A stretch of 64,000 nt of DNA, taken from an uncultured Mycoplasmatota bacterium (GTDB lineage: Bacteria; Bacillota_I; Bacilli_A; RF39; UBA660). Shown piece by piece: positions 8,120-16,173 of the stretch. How positions within the stretch are numbered: the stretch's first letter is position 1; each line of letters starts with the position of its first letter. The position numbers and the translations under genes are program-made. The stretch spans positions 1 to 64,000 of the forward strand of contig URHW01000002.1 of assembly GCA_900547775.1 (NCBI GenBank), written 5' to 3'. The notes under the pieces were generated by a model that was given only the letters and a program-made list of their open reading frames with translations, searched no databases and had not been told where the DNA came from.

Positions 8120-9142
8120 ATGGCTAATAAAATTTATGCAAAGATAAAAAACTATATTAAGGAAAATTATAAATTTTTAATTGGGGTAATTTTGATTATT
8201 ACATTTTTTAATATTGATACGGGTTATAGTATTTACAAGCCTGGTGGAGTTATTAATATGAATAATAGGATAACTTCCGATTATAAAAGTGAGGGCTCGT
8301 TTAATATGGCTTATGTTGGTTATATGGAAGGGAAGTTGCCGTTTTATTTATTTGGTAAACTTAATCCTTCGTGGGAACTAGTTAAGAATACTAGTTTAAA
8401 AGAGGATAATGAATCAATAGATGATGTTAATATAAGAGATCATTTAAGTTATTTAAATGCGACTAGAAATGCTGAGATAGTTGCTTATAAATATTCTAAC
8501 ACCCCATATGAAATTAAGAATCTGCATTTTTATGTAACTTATGTAACTCCAGAAAATGATAGTGCACTTAAAGTTGGGGATGAACTTATATCTTATGATA
8601 ATATTAAGATGACTAACGTAGATGATTTTAAAGATTATATAAGTAGTAAGAGTGCTGGTGATAAGATTAAGATAACTTATTTAAGGAATAATGAAGAGTT
8701 TGATACTAAGGCGACTTTGTATGAGGAAGAAAATGCTCTTTATACAGGGCTTGGTATTATGGAAGAGAAGGATGTTGAATCTGAGAAAGAGTTAGATATT
8801 AAGACTAAGGATAGTGAGTCTGGACCTAGTGGTGGTCTTATAATGGCACTTAGTATGTATAATGCTTTAACTAGTGAAGATATAACTTATGGGATGAAGA
8901 TAGTTGGAACAGGAACGATAGATGAAAATGGTACTGTTGGGAAGATAGGTAGTGTTACTTATAAACTTGCTGCTGCTGTAAATGCTAAGGCTGATTTGTT
9001 TATTTGCCCTAGTGATAATTATGATGAGGCTTTAAAGTATGCTAAAGATAAGAAGTATGAGATTACTATTAGGAGTGTAGACACTTTTGAAGAAGCATTA
9101 AATGTACTTAAAGAGGAGGGTGAAAGAAATGTTACTAATTGA
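8120..9142 (+). CDS. ylbL: YlbL/SepM-like PDZ-Lon membrane protease
   Basis: Membrane-anchored serine protease with extracytoplasmic PDZ and Lon-type protease domains. One N-terminal helix (about residues 18-35), PDZ-like segment with VGDELISYDNIKM near 155-170, then the Lon catalytic dyad: Ser237 in SGPSGGL and Lys282 in GSVTYKLAAA. All catalytic residues are present. Homologues process secreted peptides or regulate membrane-protein turnover (SepM in streptococci, YlbL in Bacillus). Stop TGA lies 14 bases inside the next gene, so the pair is co-transcribed. Length of 340 residues is usual. Confidence 0.88.
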   Translation: MANKIYAKIKNYIKENYKFLIGVILIITFFNIDTGYSIYKPGGVINMNNRITSDYKSEGSFNMAYVGYMEGKLPFYLFGKLNPSWELVKNTSLKEDNESIDDVNIRDHLSYLNATRNAEIVAYKYSNTPYEIKNLHFYVTYVTPENDSALKVGDELISYDNIKMTNVDDFKDYISSKSAGDKIKITYLRNNEEFDTKATLYEEENALYTGLGIMEEKDVESEKELDIKTKDSESGPSGGLIMALSMYNALTSEDITYGMKIVGTGTIDENGTVGKIGSVTYKLAAAVNAKADLFICPSDNYDEALKYAKDKKYEITIRSVDTFEEALNVLKEEGERNVTN

Positions 9143-10217
9143 TCCGGATGCTATGGGAACTGTACTTAGAAAAGTTAAGGGAGATAAGTATAAAATTATT
9201 AATTTAAGAGATGCTGGTTCTTATTATTATAAAACTGATATGGAAGATGTTTTAATGAAACCTCATGGACTTGCTGAGGCTAAGCCAGGAACTGGTATAT
9301 ATATTTTAACTGATGATGAGGAGATTTTAGATGAAGCACGTTCTTGGATTACTGAGATTGAAGAACGTGATGGTAAATATGTTATTACTAAGAAGGATTA
9401 TTTTGTTTTAAGAGCGAGTGATGATATGCCGAAAGTTCTTAAAAAAATTACTAGATATGTTCCTAGGGTTTATACAGATGATACACCAATGATTTATAGT
9501 TCTAAACCAAAAAACAAAGATACTACTGAAGGATATATAACTGAAAGATATGCTATAGATGATCTTAATCGATGTGGGCTATCTTTAGAAGAGTTAGATA
9601 AGTATTTTGATGTTTATACGCAGAGAGTAGATCGTTTGGAGAAAAGAAGTTTACTTGATGCTTTAGATATTCCGAGAACAGTTATTAAAAAGAAAAATAC
9701 TAATTATAAGAAAGCAAGAAAGATTATTTTAACGTTTACATATGATCCAACTTTAGGGATACCTTCATTTCTAGAAAATGGTGAGATTTGTGAGTTAGAA
9801 CCGGTTAATATGACTGATGATGGTAGTGTGATATATAAGTTATCTCATAAGATTATTTCAAATATGACTAATGGTGAATATAAAGAAAGGATGCAAAGGA
9901 AGAATAATAAGGCGGTAATCCTTTTGGATGATAATTTACCTATAGAGATAAGAAGTATATTGGAAAGAATTTATACTGATATGGATTATAGTGATTTACT
10001 TGATGGTAGTCCTTCAAAGGAATATGTAAGATTATGTAATAGATTAGGATTAGAACCAGTACTTGATAAGGAAAATATTCTATATATATTTGGGGGAGAT
10101 ACTGGAATAAATATGATAAAAGGAAGTATTAAAGAGTTATCTGAATATCCTGCAGGTAATGAAAAACTTTTTGTTGAAAGAAAGCCAATTAAAGAGACTA
10201 TATCTAAAACGATATAG
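9129..10217 (+). CDS. Unknown protein, co-transcribed with ylbL
   Basis: A 362-residue, highly charged, apparently cytosolic protein without membrane segments or signal peptide. I do not recognise a family. The ATG at 9129 has GAGGAGGG directly upstream and overlaps ylbL by 14 bases; an in-frame ATG at 9102 lies too deep in ylbL. Notable stretches are an acidic-basic middle (about residues 125-220, with GLSLEELDKYFDVYTQRVDRLEKR that may form a helix) and a C-terminal VRLCNRLGLEPVLDKENILYIFGG. A strong terminator overlaps the stop. Function unassigned; its coupling suggests it acts with the protease or is lineage-specific. Confidence 0.75.
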   Translation: MLLIDPDAMGTVLRKVKGDKYKIINLRDAGSYYYKTDMEDVLMKPHGLAEAKPGTGIYILTDDEEILDEARSWITEIEERDGKYVITKKDYFVLRASDDMPKVLKKITRYVPRVYTDDTPMIYSSKPKNKDTTEGYITERYAIDDLNRCGLSLEELDKYFDVYTQRVDRLEKRSLLDALDIPRTVIKKKNTNYKKARKIILTFTYDPTLGIPSFLENGEICELEPVNMTDDGSVIYKLSHKIISNMTNGEYKERMQRKNNKAVILLDDNLPIEIRSILERIYTDMDYSDLLDGSPSKEYVRLCNRLGLEPVLDKENILYIFGGDTGINMIKGSIKELSEYPAGNEKLFVERKPIKETISKTI

Positions 10218-10224
10218 TTTTTTT
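10198..10224 (+). terminator. Intrinsic terminator after the ylbL operon
   Basis: CTATATC (10198-10204) and GATATAG (10211-10217) form a perfect 7-bp stem with a 6-nt loop followed by seven T. The stop codon TAG is part of the 3' arm. Confidence 0.85.
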
Positions 10225-10311
10225 GTAAATGTAACCTAAAATTGACAAAAAGCAAATAAAAAAAGATGGACAGATAATTTTATTATGGTAAACTTTTCTT
10301 AGAGGTAAGAG

Positions 10312-11505
10312 ATGAAGACATTAGAAATTATTAATATAATTATTATGCTATTATTAGTGGTTTATAGTTTATATTTTGTAATCACAGCTTTATTTTTATT
10401 TAAGAAGAGAAAAAAAGATATTATTGTAAGTGATAAGTATAGTCATTTTACAATTTTGATACCGGCGAGAAATGAAGAAGAGGTTATAAAAGATGCGATT
10501 CAGAGTTTTAAACGTCAGAAGTATCCTAAGGATAATTATGAGATAGTTGTAGTTATTAATAATACAACTGATAATACATTAGGTGTTTGTAACGCAGAGG
10601 GCGTAAGAGGTATTTTGTGTGAAAGAAAGATTAAAAATAAGGGTGATGCTCTTAAAGAAGCTTTTGATAGATTAAAAAAAGAAAAAACAGATGCTTATAT
10701 AATTATGGATGCTGATAATGTTGTTAATGATGAGTTCTTGGGTGAGATGAATAAAAGTTTAAACGAAGGCACGTTAGTTGCTAAGTCAAGTATGGATATT
10801 AAAGCAAAAGAAAATACTTGGGTGTCTTCATCTTATGCGATTTATTTCTTTATTCAAAGTATATTATATAGCATTCCAAGAAATAATATAGGTGCTTCTT
10901 GTGCGATTAATGGAACTGGTATTATGATTAAAAAGGAAGTAATTGATAAGTATGGTTTTAATGTTAGAACGATTACAGAAGATTTAGAATTCATGACTCT
11001 TTGTGCTTTAAATAATATTAAGATTAAATATGTAGAAGGAGCCATCTGTTATGCTGAACATCCATCTGATTTTAAAGTGAGCATGATTCAAAGAAGGAGA
11101 TGGACTAAAGGAATATATGAAGGCTTTATTATTTATTTTAATAGTATTATAAAAAATATGATAAAACGTCCTAATATTGAACTACTTGATTCATTATTTA
11201 TTTATAGTACACCATTAATTCTTATTTTAAGTTTGATATCTATATTTATTAATTTACTTATTGTTCCTTTAAAAATATTTCTTATAATTTTTGCATTTGG
11301 TTTATTAGTTAACTATATAGCAGTTTCTTTATGTGCACTTTTTGTATGTGTTAAGAGCAAGAAAAAGATTAAAGACTTTTTAACTGGGATAATTATGTTT
11401 CCGATATTTCTTTTATCTTGGCAGTATTTAAATATTATTATTTTATTTAAAAAAGAAGTTGTTTGGGATGAGATAAAACATACTCAAAAGATAGAAAATA
11501 TCTAA
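10312..11505 (+). CDS. Membrane glycosyltransferase, GT2 family
   Basis: Processive-type family 2 glycosyltransferase resembling poly-N-acetylglucosamine or hyaluronan synthases in layout. N-terminal membrane helix (about residues 5-27), GT-A domain starting ILIPARNEEEVIKDAI, a DAD motif in IIMDADNVVND, a second acidic residue in TITEDLEFM, and the product/acceptor motif QRRRWTKG (the Q-x-x-R-W type). Three or four helices follow to residue ~390. Substrate is not deducible. RBS GAGGTAAG precedes the ATG. It stands alone between a terminator and mutS; no partner glycan genes surround it. Confidence 0.82.
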   Translation: MKTLEIINIIIMLLLVVYSLYFVITALFLFKKRKKDIIVSDKYSHFTILIPARNEEEVIKDAIQSFKRQKYPKDNYEIVVVINNTTDNTLGVCNAEGVRGILCERKIKNKGDALKEAFDRLKKEKTDAYIIMDADNVVNDEFLGEMNKSLNEGTLVAKSSMDIKAKENTWVSSSYAIYFFIQSILYSIPRNNIGASCAINGTGIMIKKEVIDKYGFNVRTITEDLEFMTLCALNNIKIKYVEGAICYAEHPSDFKVSMIQRRRWTKGIYEGFIIYFNSIIKNMIKRPNIELLDSLFIYSTPLILILSLISIFINLLIVPLKIFLIIFAFGLLVNYIAVSLCALFVCVKSKKKIKDFLTGIIMFPIFLLSWQYLNIIILFKKEVVWDEIKHTQKIENI

Positions 11506-11559
11506 ATTTGTGAAGCAAAGCGCCGTTATTTATGATAGAATATGTAGTGGTGATTTTGT

Positions 11560-14094
11560 ATGAAAAGAAGCGACGTAGATTATAATGAATTATCTCCGAT
11601 GATGAAACAATATATGGATATAAAAAAGGATCATGAAGATGAATTACTTTTCTACCGAATCGGTGACTTTTATGAATTGTTTTTTGAAGATGCACTTGAG
11701 GGATCTCATGCGTTAGAACTTACTTTAACTGGCAAGAATGCTGGTTTAAAAGAAAGAGTGCCAATGTGTGGGGTACCTCATCATGCGTCTAAAGCTTATA
11801 TAGAAAAAGCAGTTAATTTAGGATATAAGGTTGCAGTGTGTGAACAGGTGGAAGATCCTAGATTTACTAAAGGCATGGTTAAAAGAGAAGTTATAAGTGT
11901 AGTATCTAAAGGAACTCTTGTTGATTTAGATTTTTTATCTGCTTATGATTTTAACTTCATTGGTAGTATTTTAGATTTAGAGTATGCATATTTAATTACA
12001 TATGCTGATATTAGTACTGGTAATGTTTATAGTGAACTTACTACTCATGATAAGAATACTTTGATTAGTAGAATTTTAAATTTGAACTTAAAGGAAGTTA
12101 TACTTACTAATACATTTGATTTAGAAATACTAAATACTCTTAAAAATAATTATAATTTAAGTATAAGTATTTCAGATAAGTTTTATGAAGAAAGGACAAA
12201 ACTTACTGATAATATTACAGATGATAGAGTTCGTGATGGCGTAAATCATTTGTTATACTATTTAATTGTTCGTGAACTTAAAGATATAACACATTTAAGT
12301 AATGTGGTTATTATAGATAATAATGCTAGACTTAGAATGGATGTTCATTCAGTTAGAAATTTAGAGATATTTGAAACTTTAAGGCTTAAAGAAAGACAGT
12401 ATAGTTTAATTTGGCTTATAGATAAATGTAAAACTAGTATGGGGTCAAGAACTTTAAAAAGTTGGCTGATGAATCCACTTAGAAATGAAAAGATGATTAA
12501 TGATAGGTTGGACTCTATAGATAAACTTAATAAAGAGTTTATTAAAAGAAGTGAACTAACTAAACATTTATATGAGATATATGATTTAGAAAGATTATGT
12601 GGGAAAGCAGTATGTGGGTCATTTAATGCTAGAGATGCACTTCAGATTAAGAAGAGTTTAGAACATTTGCCTTATGTTAAAACGCTTGTTAGTGAAATTG
12701 GTTTAAATATAGATATTAATACTCATGAGGAGTTATATAAATTACTTGAGAGTTCTATTTATGAAGATGCACCAATAACATTAAAAGATGGTTATTTAAT
12801 TAAAGAAGGGTATAATAAAGAACTAGATGAACTTAAGGAAATTAGAAGTGGTGGCAAATCATTTATTGCAGGTATGGAGCAAGAGTTAAAAGAACAATCT
12901 GGTATTTCTAATTTAAAGGTTGGTTATAATAAAGTTTTTGGTTATTATATTGAAGTATCTAAAGGTAATGCTAGTAAAGTAAAAGAAGAGTTTGGTTGGA
13001 TTAGAAAACAGACTTTAACTACAGGTGAGAGATATATTTCGCCACTTTTAAAAGAGAAAGAGGCTTTAGTACTTAATGCTGAAGAAAGAATTATTGACTT
13101 AGAATATAACTTATTTATGGAAGTTAAGGAAGCAATAAAGAAGGAAGTACCACTAATGCAAAAGACAGCAAGTGGTATTGGGGTAATTGATGCGTTAGCT
13201 TCACTTAGTATAGTAAGTGAAGAACAGAAATTTGTAAGACCGGTATTTAATAATAAACATGTTATAGATATTAAAGATGGTTTTCATCCTGTAATAAATG
13301 CGCTTAATGAAAAAAATTATGTTAAAAATGGATGCATAATGGATGAAAATACAACAACTCTTCTAATTACTGGACCTAATATGAGTGGTAAAAGTACTTA
13401 TATGAGGCAACTAGCAATTATTATAATACTTGCACAAATTGGTTCATTTGTGCCAGCAAGTTACGCAAATCTTCCTTTATTTGATGCAATATATACAAGA
13501 ATTGGGGCAAGTGACGACTTAGTTAGTGGTGAGTCAACATTTATGGTTGAGATGAAAGAAGCAAATAATGCGATTACGAATGCTACAGAAGACTCACTTA
13601 TCTTGTTTGATGAACTTGGAAGAGGCACGGCAACATTTGATGGTATGAGTTTAGCGGCAGCAATTTTAAAGTATGCAACTAAACATATTAAATGTAAGAC
13701 TTTATTTAGTACACATTATCATGAACTTACTAGTTTAGAAGAAACGATTCCAAGTATTAGAAATATTCATGTTAGCGCTGAAGAAGATGATGGTAAGCTA
13801 GTGTTTTTGCATAAAATTAAAGAAGGTGCAGCAGATAAGAGTTATGGTGTGCATGTAGCAGCACTTGCGGGCATGCCAGAAGAGATAATTAATGAGGCTA
13901 ATTTAATTTTAAGTAAGTATGAAAATAAAGAAAAATCTCCTAAGATAGAACATGCTGAGCAGATTACTTTTAATTTAACAGAAGAAAAGAATGAATTAAA
14001 AGAATATTTAAAAGATATTGATCCACTTAAACTTACACCAATTGAGGCTTTGATTAAATTAAATGAGCTTAAAGAAATATCTAGAAAATCTTAA
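11560..14094 (+). CDS. mutS: DNA mismatch repair protein MutS
   Basis: Recognises mismatches and starts repair. Full-length at 844 residues. The N-terminal mismatch-binding motif is present (FYRIGDFYELFFEDA, containing the Phe-x-Glu wedge), then connector, lever and clamp domains. The C-terminal ATPase carries ITGPNMSGKSTYMRQ (Walker A, near 605), ESTFMVEM and LILFDELGRGTATFDGMS (Walker B), and THYHEL. No mutL is adjacent, unlike many Firmicutes; nusB follows. The stop codon is inside the first copy of a 23-bp tandem repeat. Confidence 0.97.
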   Translation: MKRSDVDYNELSPMMKQYMDIKKDHEDELLFYRIGDFYELFFEDALEGSHALELTLTGKNAGLKERVPMCGVPHHASKAYIEKAVNLGYKVAVCEQVEDPRFTKGMVKREVISVVSKGTLVDLDFLSAYDFNFIGSILDLEYAYLITYADISTGNVYSELTTHDKNTLISRILNLNLKEVILTNTFDLEILNTLKNNYNLSISISDKFYEERTKLTDNITDDRVRDGVNHLLYYLIVRELKDITHLSNVVIIDNNARLRMDVHSVRNLEIFETLRLKERQYSLIWLIDKCKTSMGSRTLKSWLMNPLRNEKMINDRLDSIDKLNKEFIKRSELTKHLYEIYDLERLCGKAVCGSFNARDALQIKKSLEHLPYVKTLVSEIGLNIDINTHEELYKLLESSIYEDAPITLKDGYLIKEGYNKELDELKEIRSGGKSFIAGMEQELKEQSGISNLKVGYNKVFGYYIEVSKGNASKVKEEFGWIRKQTLTTGERYISPLLKEKEALVLNAEERIIDLEYNLFMEVKEAIKKEVPLMQKTASGIGVIDALASLSIVSEEQKFVRPVFNNKHVIDIKDGFHPVINALNEKNYVKNGCIMDENTTTLLITGPNMSGKSTYMRQLAIIIILAQIGSFVPASYANLPLFDAIYTRIGASDDLVSGESTFMVEMKEANNAITNATEDSLILFDELGRGTATFDGMSLAAAILKYATKHIKCKTLFSTHYHELTSLEETIPSIRNIHVSAEEDDGKLVFLHKIKEGAADKSYGVHVAALAGMPEEIINEANLILSKYENKEKSPKIEHAEQITFNLTEEKNELKEYLKDIDPLKLTPIEALIKLNELKEISRKS

Positions 14095-14177
14095 AAAATG
14101 TATATCAAAAGTCTTAAAAAATGTATATCAAAAGTCTTAAAAAATGTATATCAAAATCGTTAAAAAATGTATATCGT
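14089..14177 (+). repeat. 23-bp tandem repeat, about four copies, at the 3' end of mutS
   Basis: Units starting TCTTAAAAAATG begin at 14089, 14112 and 14135 and are identical over 22-23 bp; a fourth, slightly changed copy (TCGTTAAAAAATG) begins at 14157. Each unit contains TTAAAAAATGTATATC. The mutS TAA stop is within the first unit, so any copy change starting there would lie outside the coding sequence. No spacers are present, so it is not a CRISPR array. Confidence 0.92.
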
Positions 14178-14244
14178 ATTGTTTGACATAATGAAACATG
14201 ATAAAATTATTTATAGAAAAGAACCGTAGAAAGAGGTAATAAAA

Positions 14245-14637
14245 ATGACTAATAGAAGTAAATTAAGAGAAACCATAATGACTATTATTTACCAAATAAC
14301 TTTATATAAAAAGAATAATATGGAGTATAACGTAGATGATGTTATCAAAGAAAATTTAGAGATAGATAATGAATTTGTTAAAGATATTGTTTATGGAGTT
14401 GTAACAAGTTTTGATGAACTTACTGATGAAGCAAATAAATATCTTAAGGACTGGACGATAGATAGAATAGATGCTACTGGAGCAGCAATTCTTAGAATGG
14501 CTCTATATGAAATTAAATATACTGATACACCAAATGTAGTGGTAATTAATGAAGCAGTAGAGCTTGCTAAAAAGTATAGTGATGAAGAAGTTCGTAAGAT
14601 GATTAATGCTGTTTTAGATAAGGTAATTTCTGAGTAA
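14245..14637 (+). CDS. nusB: Transcription antitermination factor NusB
   Basis: All-helical RNA-binding protein that, with NusE (S10), binds boxA of rRNA leaders. 130 residues, the usual size. It starts with the characteristic RSKLRETIMTIIYQ and ends with the helices WTIDRIDATGAAILRMALYEIKY, NVVVINEAVELAKKYS and FINAVLDK-type MINAVLDKVI. The stop codon overlaps the xseA start (TAATG), giving a nusB-xseA-xseB operon as found in many Firmicutes. RBS GAGGT precedes the ATG. Confidence 0.93.
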   Translation: MTNRSKLRETIMTIIYQITLYKKNNMEYNVDDVIKENLEIDNEFVKDIVYGVVTSFDELTDEANKYLKDWTIDRIDATGAAILRMALYEIKYTDTPNVVVINEAVELAKKYSDEEVRKMINAVLDKVISE

Positions 14638-15902
14638 TGGAGAAAAGATATATTACTGTATCGACTTTAAATCGTTATTTAAAGAATAAGTTTGATACAG
14701 ATCCAAATATACAGAGAGTATCTTTAAAGGGAGAAATATCTAATTTTAAGGGACATACGAGAGGCCATTTATATTTTACTTTAAAAGATGAAGAAGGAAG
14801 AATAAATGCGGTAATGTTTTCTTTTAATGCATGTAAGTTAACCTTTGTTCCAGAAGATGGGATGAAAGTATTAGTAACTGGTAGAGTATCTGTTTATCCA
14901 CCTACTGGGTCTTATCAAATATATGTTGAAGAGATGGAAAGTGATGGACTAGGTAATCTTTATTTAATGTATGAAGCTCTAAAAAAAGAACTTGCTGAAA
15001 AAGGTTTATTTGATGCAGGACATAAAAAACAAATACCTAAATATCCTCATAGAATTGGTATAGTTACTGCACCTACTGGTGCTGCTATTAAAGATATATT
15101 AAGCACTATTAAAAGAAGATATCCTATATGTGAGACAATTATCTTTCCATGTTTAGTACAAGGAGAACTTGCAAAAGATGATATTGTAAAAGCTATAAAT
15201 GAAGCAGAGAAGTATGATTTAGATGTTCTTATTGTAGGCCGTGGTGGTGGTTCATATGAAGACTTATGGGCTTTTAATGAGAAAATTGTTGCTTATGCTA
15301 TTTATAACTGCACAATTCCAGTAATAAGTGCAGTAGGGCATGAAATAGACTTTACGATAGCAGACTTTGTTGCAGACTTAAGAGCACCAACACCAACGGG
15401 AGCAGCTGAAATGGCTGTACCTAATATGGCAGATTTATTTACATTCTTAGAACAAATTAGGATTAGATGCACAAGCACTATATCTAATAAGATAAATATT
15501 AATAAGAAACATTTACTAGATTTAAAAGATAATTATGTTCTTAAAAACCCTCTAGCAGTTTATGAAATAAAAGAACAAAAACTATCTAATCTAATTGATA
15601 CATTAAATAGTGTAATAACTAATAAACTAGCAAATGCTAAGTTAAGATATAATCATATAAAAGAAAACTATATTTTAAATAATCCTGAAGAGTTATTAAA
15701 AAAGAAAAAGCATGATTACACACTTATTTTAAATAAATTAGAAATACTTAATCCAATTAGTATATTATCTAAAGGATATTCAGTTGTATCGATAAATGAT
15801 AAAACTATAAATAGTACTGATAATATATCTAAGGGAGATGTGTTAAATATTAAATTATATAAAGGAAGCTTAAAAGCAAAAGTAGAAAGTGTAGGTAAAT
15901 AA
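14637..15902 (+). CDS. xseA: Exodeoxyribonuclease VII large subunit
   Basis: Catalytic subunit of the single-strand-specific exonuclease VII. The N-terminal OB fold includes VSLKGEISNFKGHTRGHLYFTLKDE. The core carries RIGIVTAPTGAAIKDI, RGGGSYEDLWAFNEKIVAYAI, SAVGHEIDFTIADFVADLRAPTPTGAAEMA, the typical family motifs, then a coiled-coil C-terminal part. 421 residues. Coupled by 1-base overlaps to nusB and xseB. Confidence 0.96.
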   Translation: MEKRYITVSTLNRYLKNKFDTDPNIQRVSLKGEISNFKGHTRGHLYFTLKDEEGRINAVMFSFNACKLTFVPEDGMKVLVTGRVSVYPPTGSYQIYVEEMESDGLGNLYLMYEALKKELAEKGLFDAGHKKQIPKYPHRIGIVTAPTGAAIKDILSTIKRRYPICETIIFPCLVQGELAKDDIVKAINEAEKYDLDVLIVGRGGGSYEDLWAFNEKIVAYAIYNCTIPVISAVGHEIDFTIADFVADLRAPTPTGAAEMAVPNMADLFTFLEQIRIRCTSTISNKININKKHLLDLKDNYVLKNPLAVYEIKEQKLSNLIDTLNSVITNKLANAKLRYNHIKENYILNNPEELLKKKKHDYTLILNKLEILNPISILSKGYSVVSINDKTINSTDNISKGDVLNIKLYKGSLKAKVESVGK

Positions 15903-16123
15903 TGAAAGATAAAAAGTTTGAAGATATGTTAAGTGAACTAGAAACACTTGTAAAAAAATTAGAAAATGGAGATACTGATCTAGATACATCTATTGAGACA
16001 TATCAAAAAGCAATGAAATTAGCTAAAGAATGCGGTGATAAATTAAATAGTGCTGAAGAAGCAGTCAACAAAATTTTAAGCGAAGATGGAAGTTTAAAGG
16101 ACTTTCATATTGAAAATGCTTGA
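15902..16123 (+). CDS. xseB: Exodeoxyribonuclease VII small subunit
   Basis: 73-residue helical partner that binds the coiled coil of XseA and restrains its activity. The family core FEDMLSELETLVKKLENGDTDLDTSIETYQKAMKLAKEC is complete. It starts in the xseA stop codon (TAATG) and ends in TGA. Confidence 0.94.
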   Translation: MKDKKFEDMLSELETLVKKLENGDTDLDTSIETYQKAMKLAKECGDKLNSAEEAVNKILSEDGSLKDFHIENA

Positions 16124-16139
16124 AGTTATAGTCTTAAAT

Positions 16140-16147
16140 AGTATATA
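16140..16147 (+). promoter_or_regulatory. Probable -10 region of the variable surface protein gene
   Basis: A TATATAAT-like stretch lies about 27 nt upstream of the ATG at 16174, with GAGGT as ribosome-binding site. No terminator was seen after xseB, so read-through is possible. Confidence 0.4.
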
Positions 16148-16173
16148 ATATAAGAGAAAGATAGAGGTATGTT

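Noticed and set aside
14089..14177. CRISPR-like array
   Set aside because: The repeats are directly tandem without spacers, and no cas genes are present.
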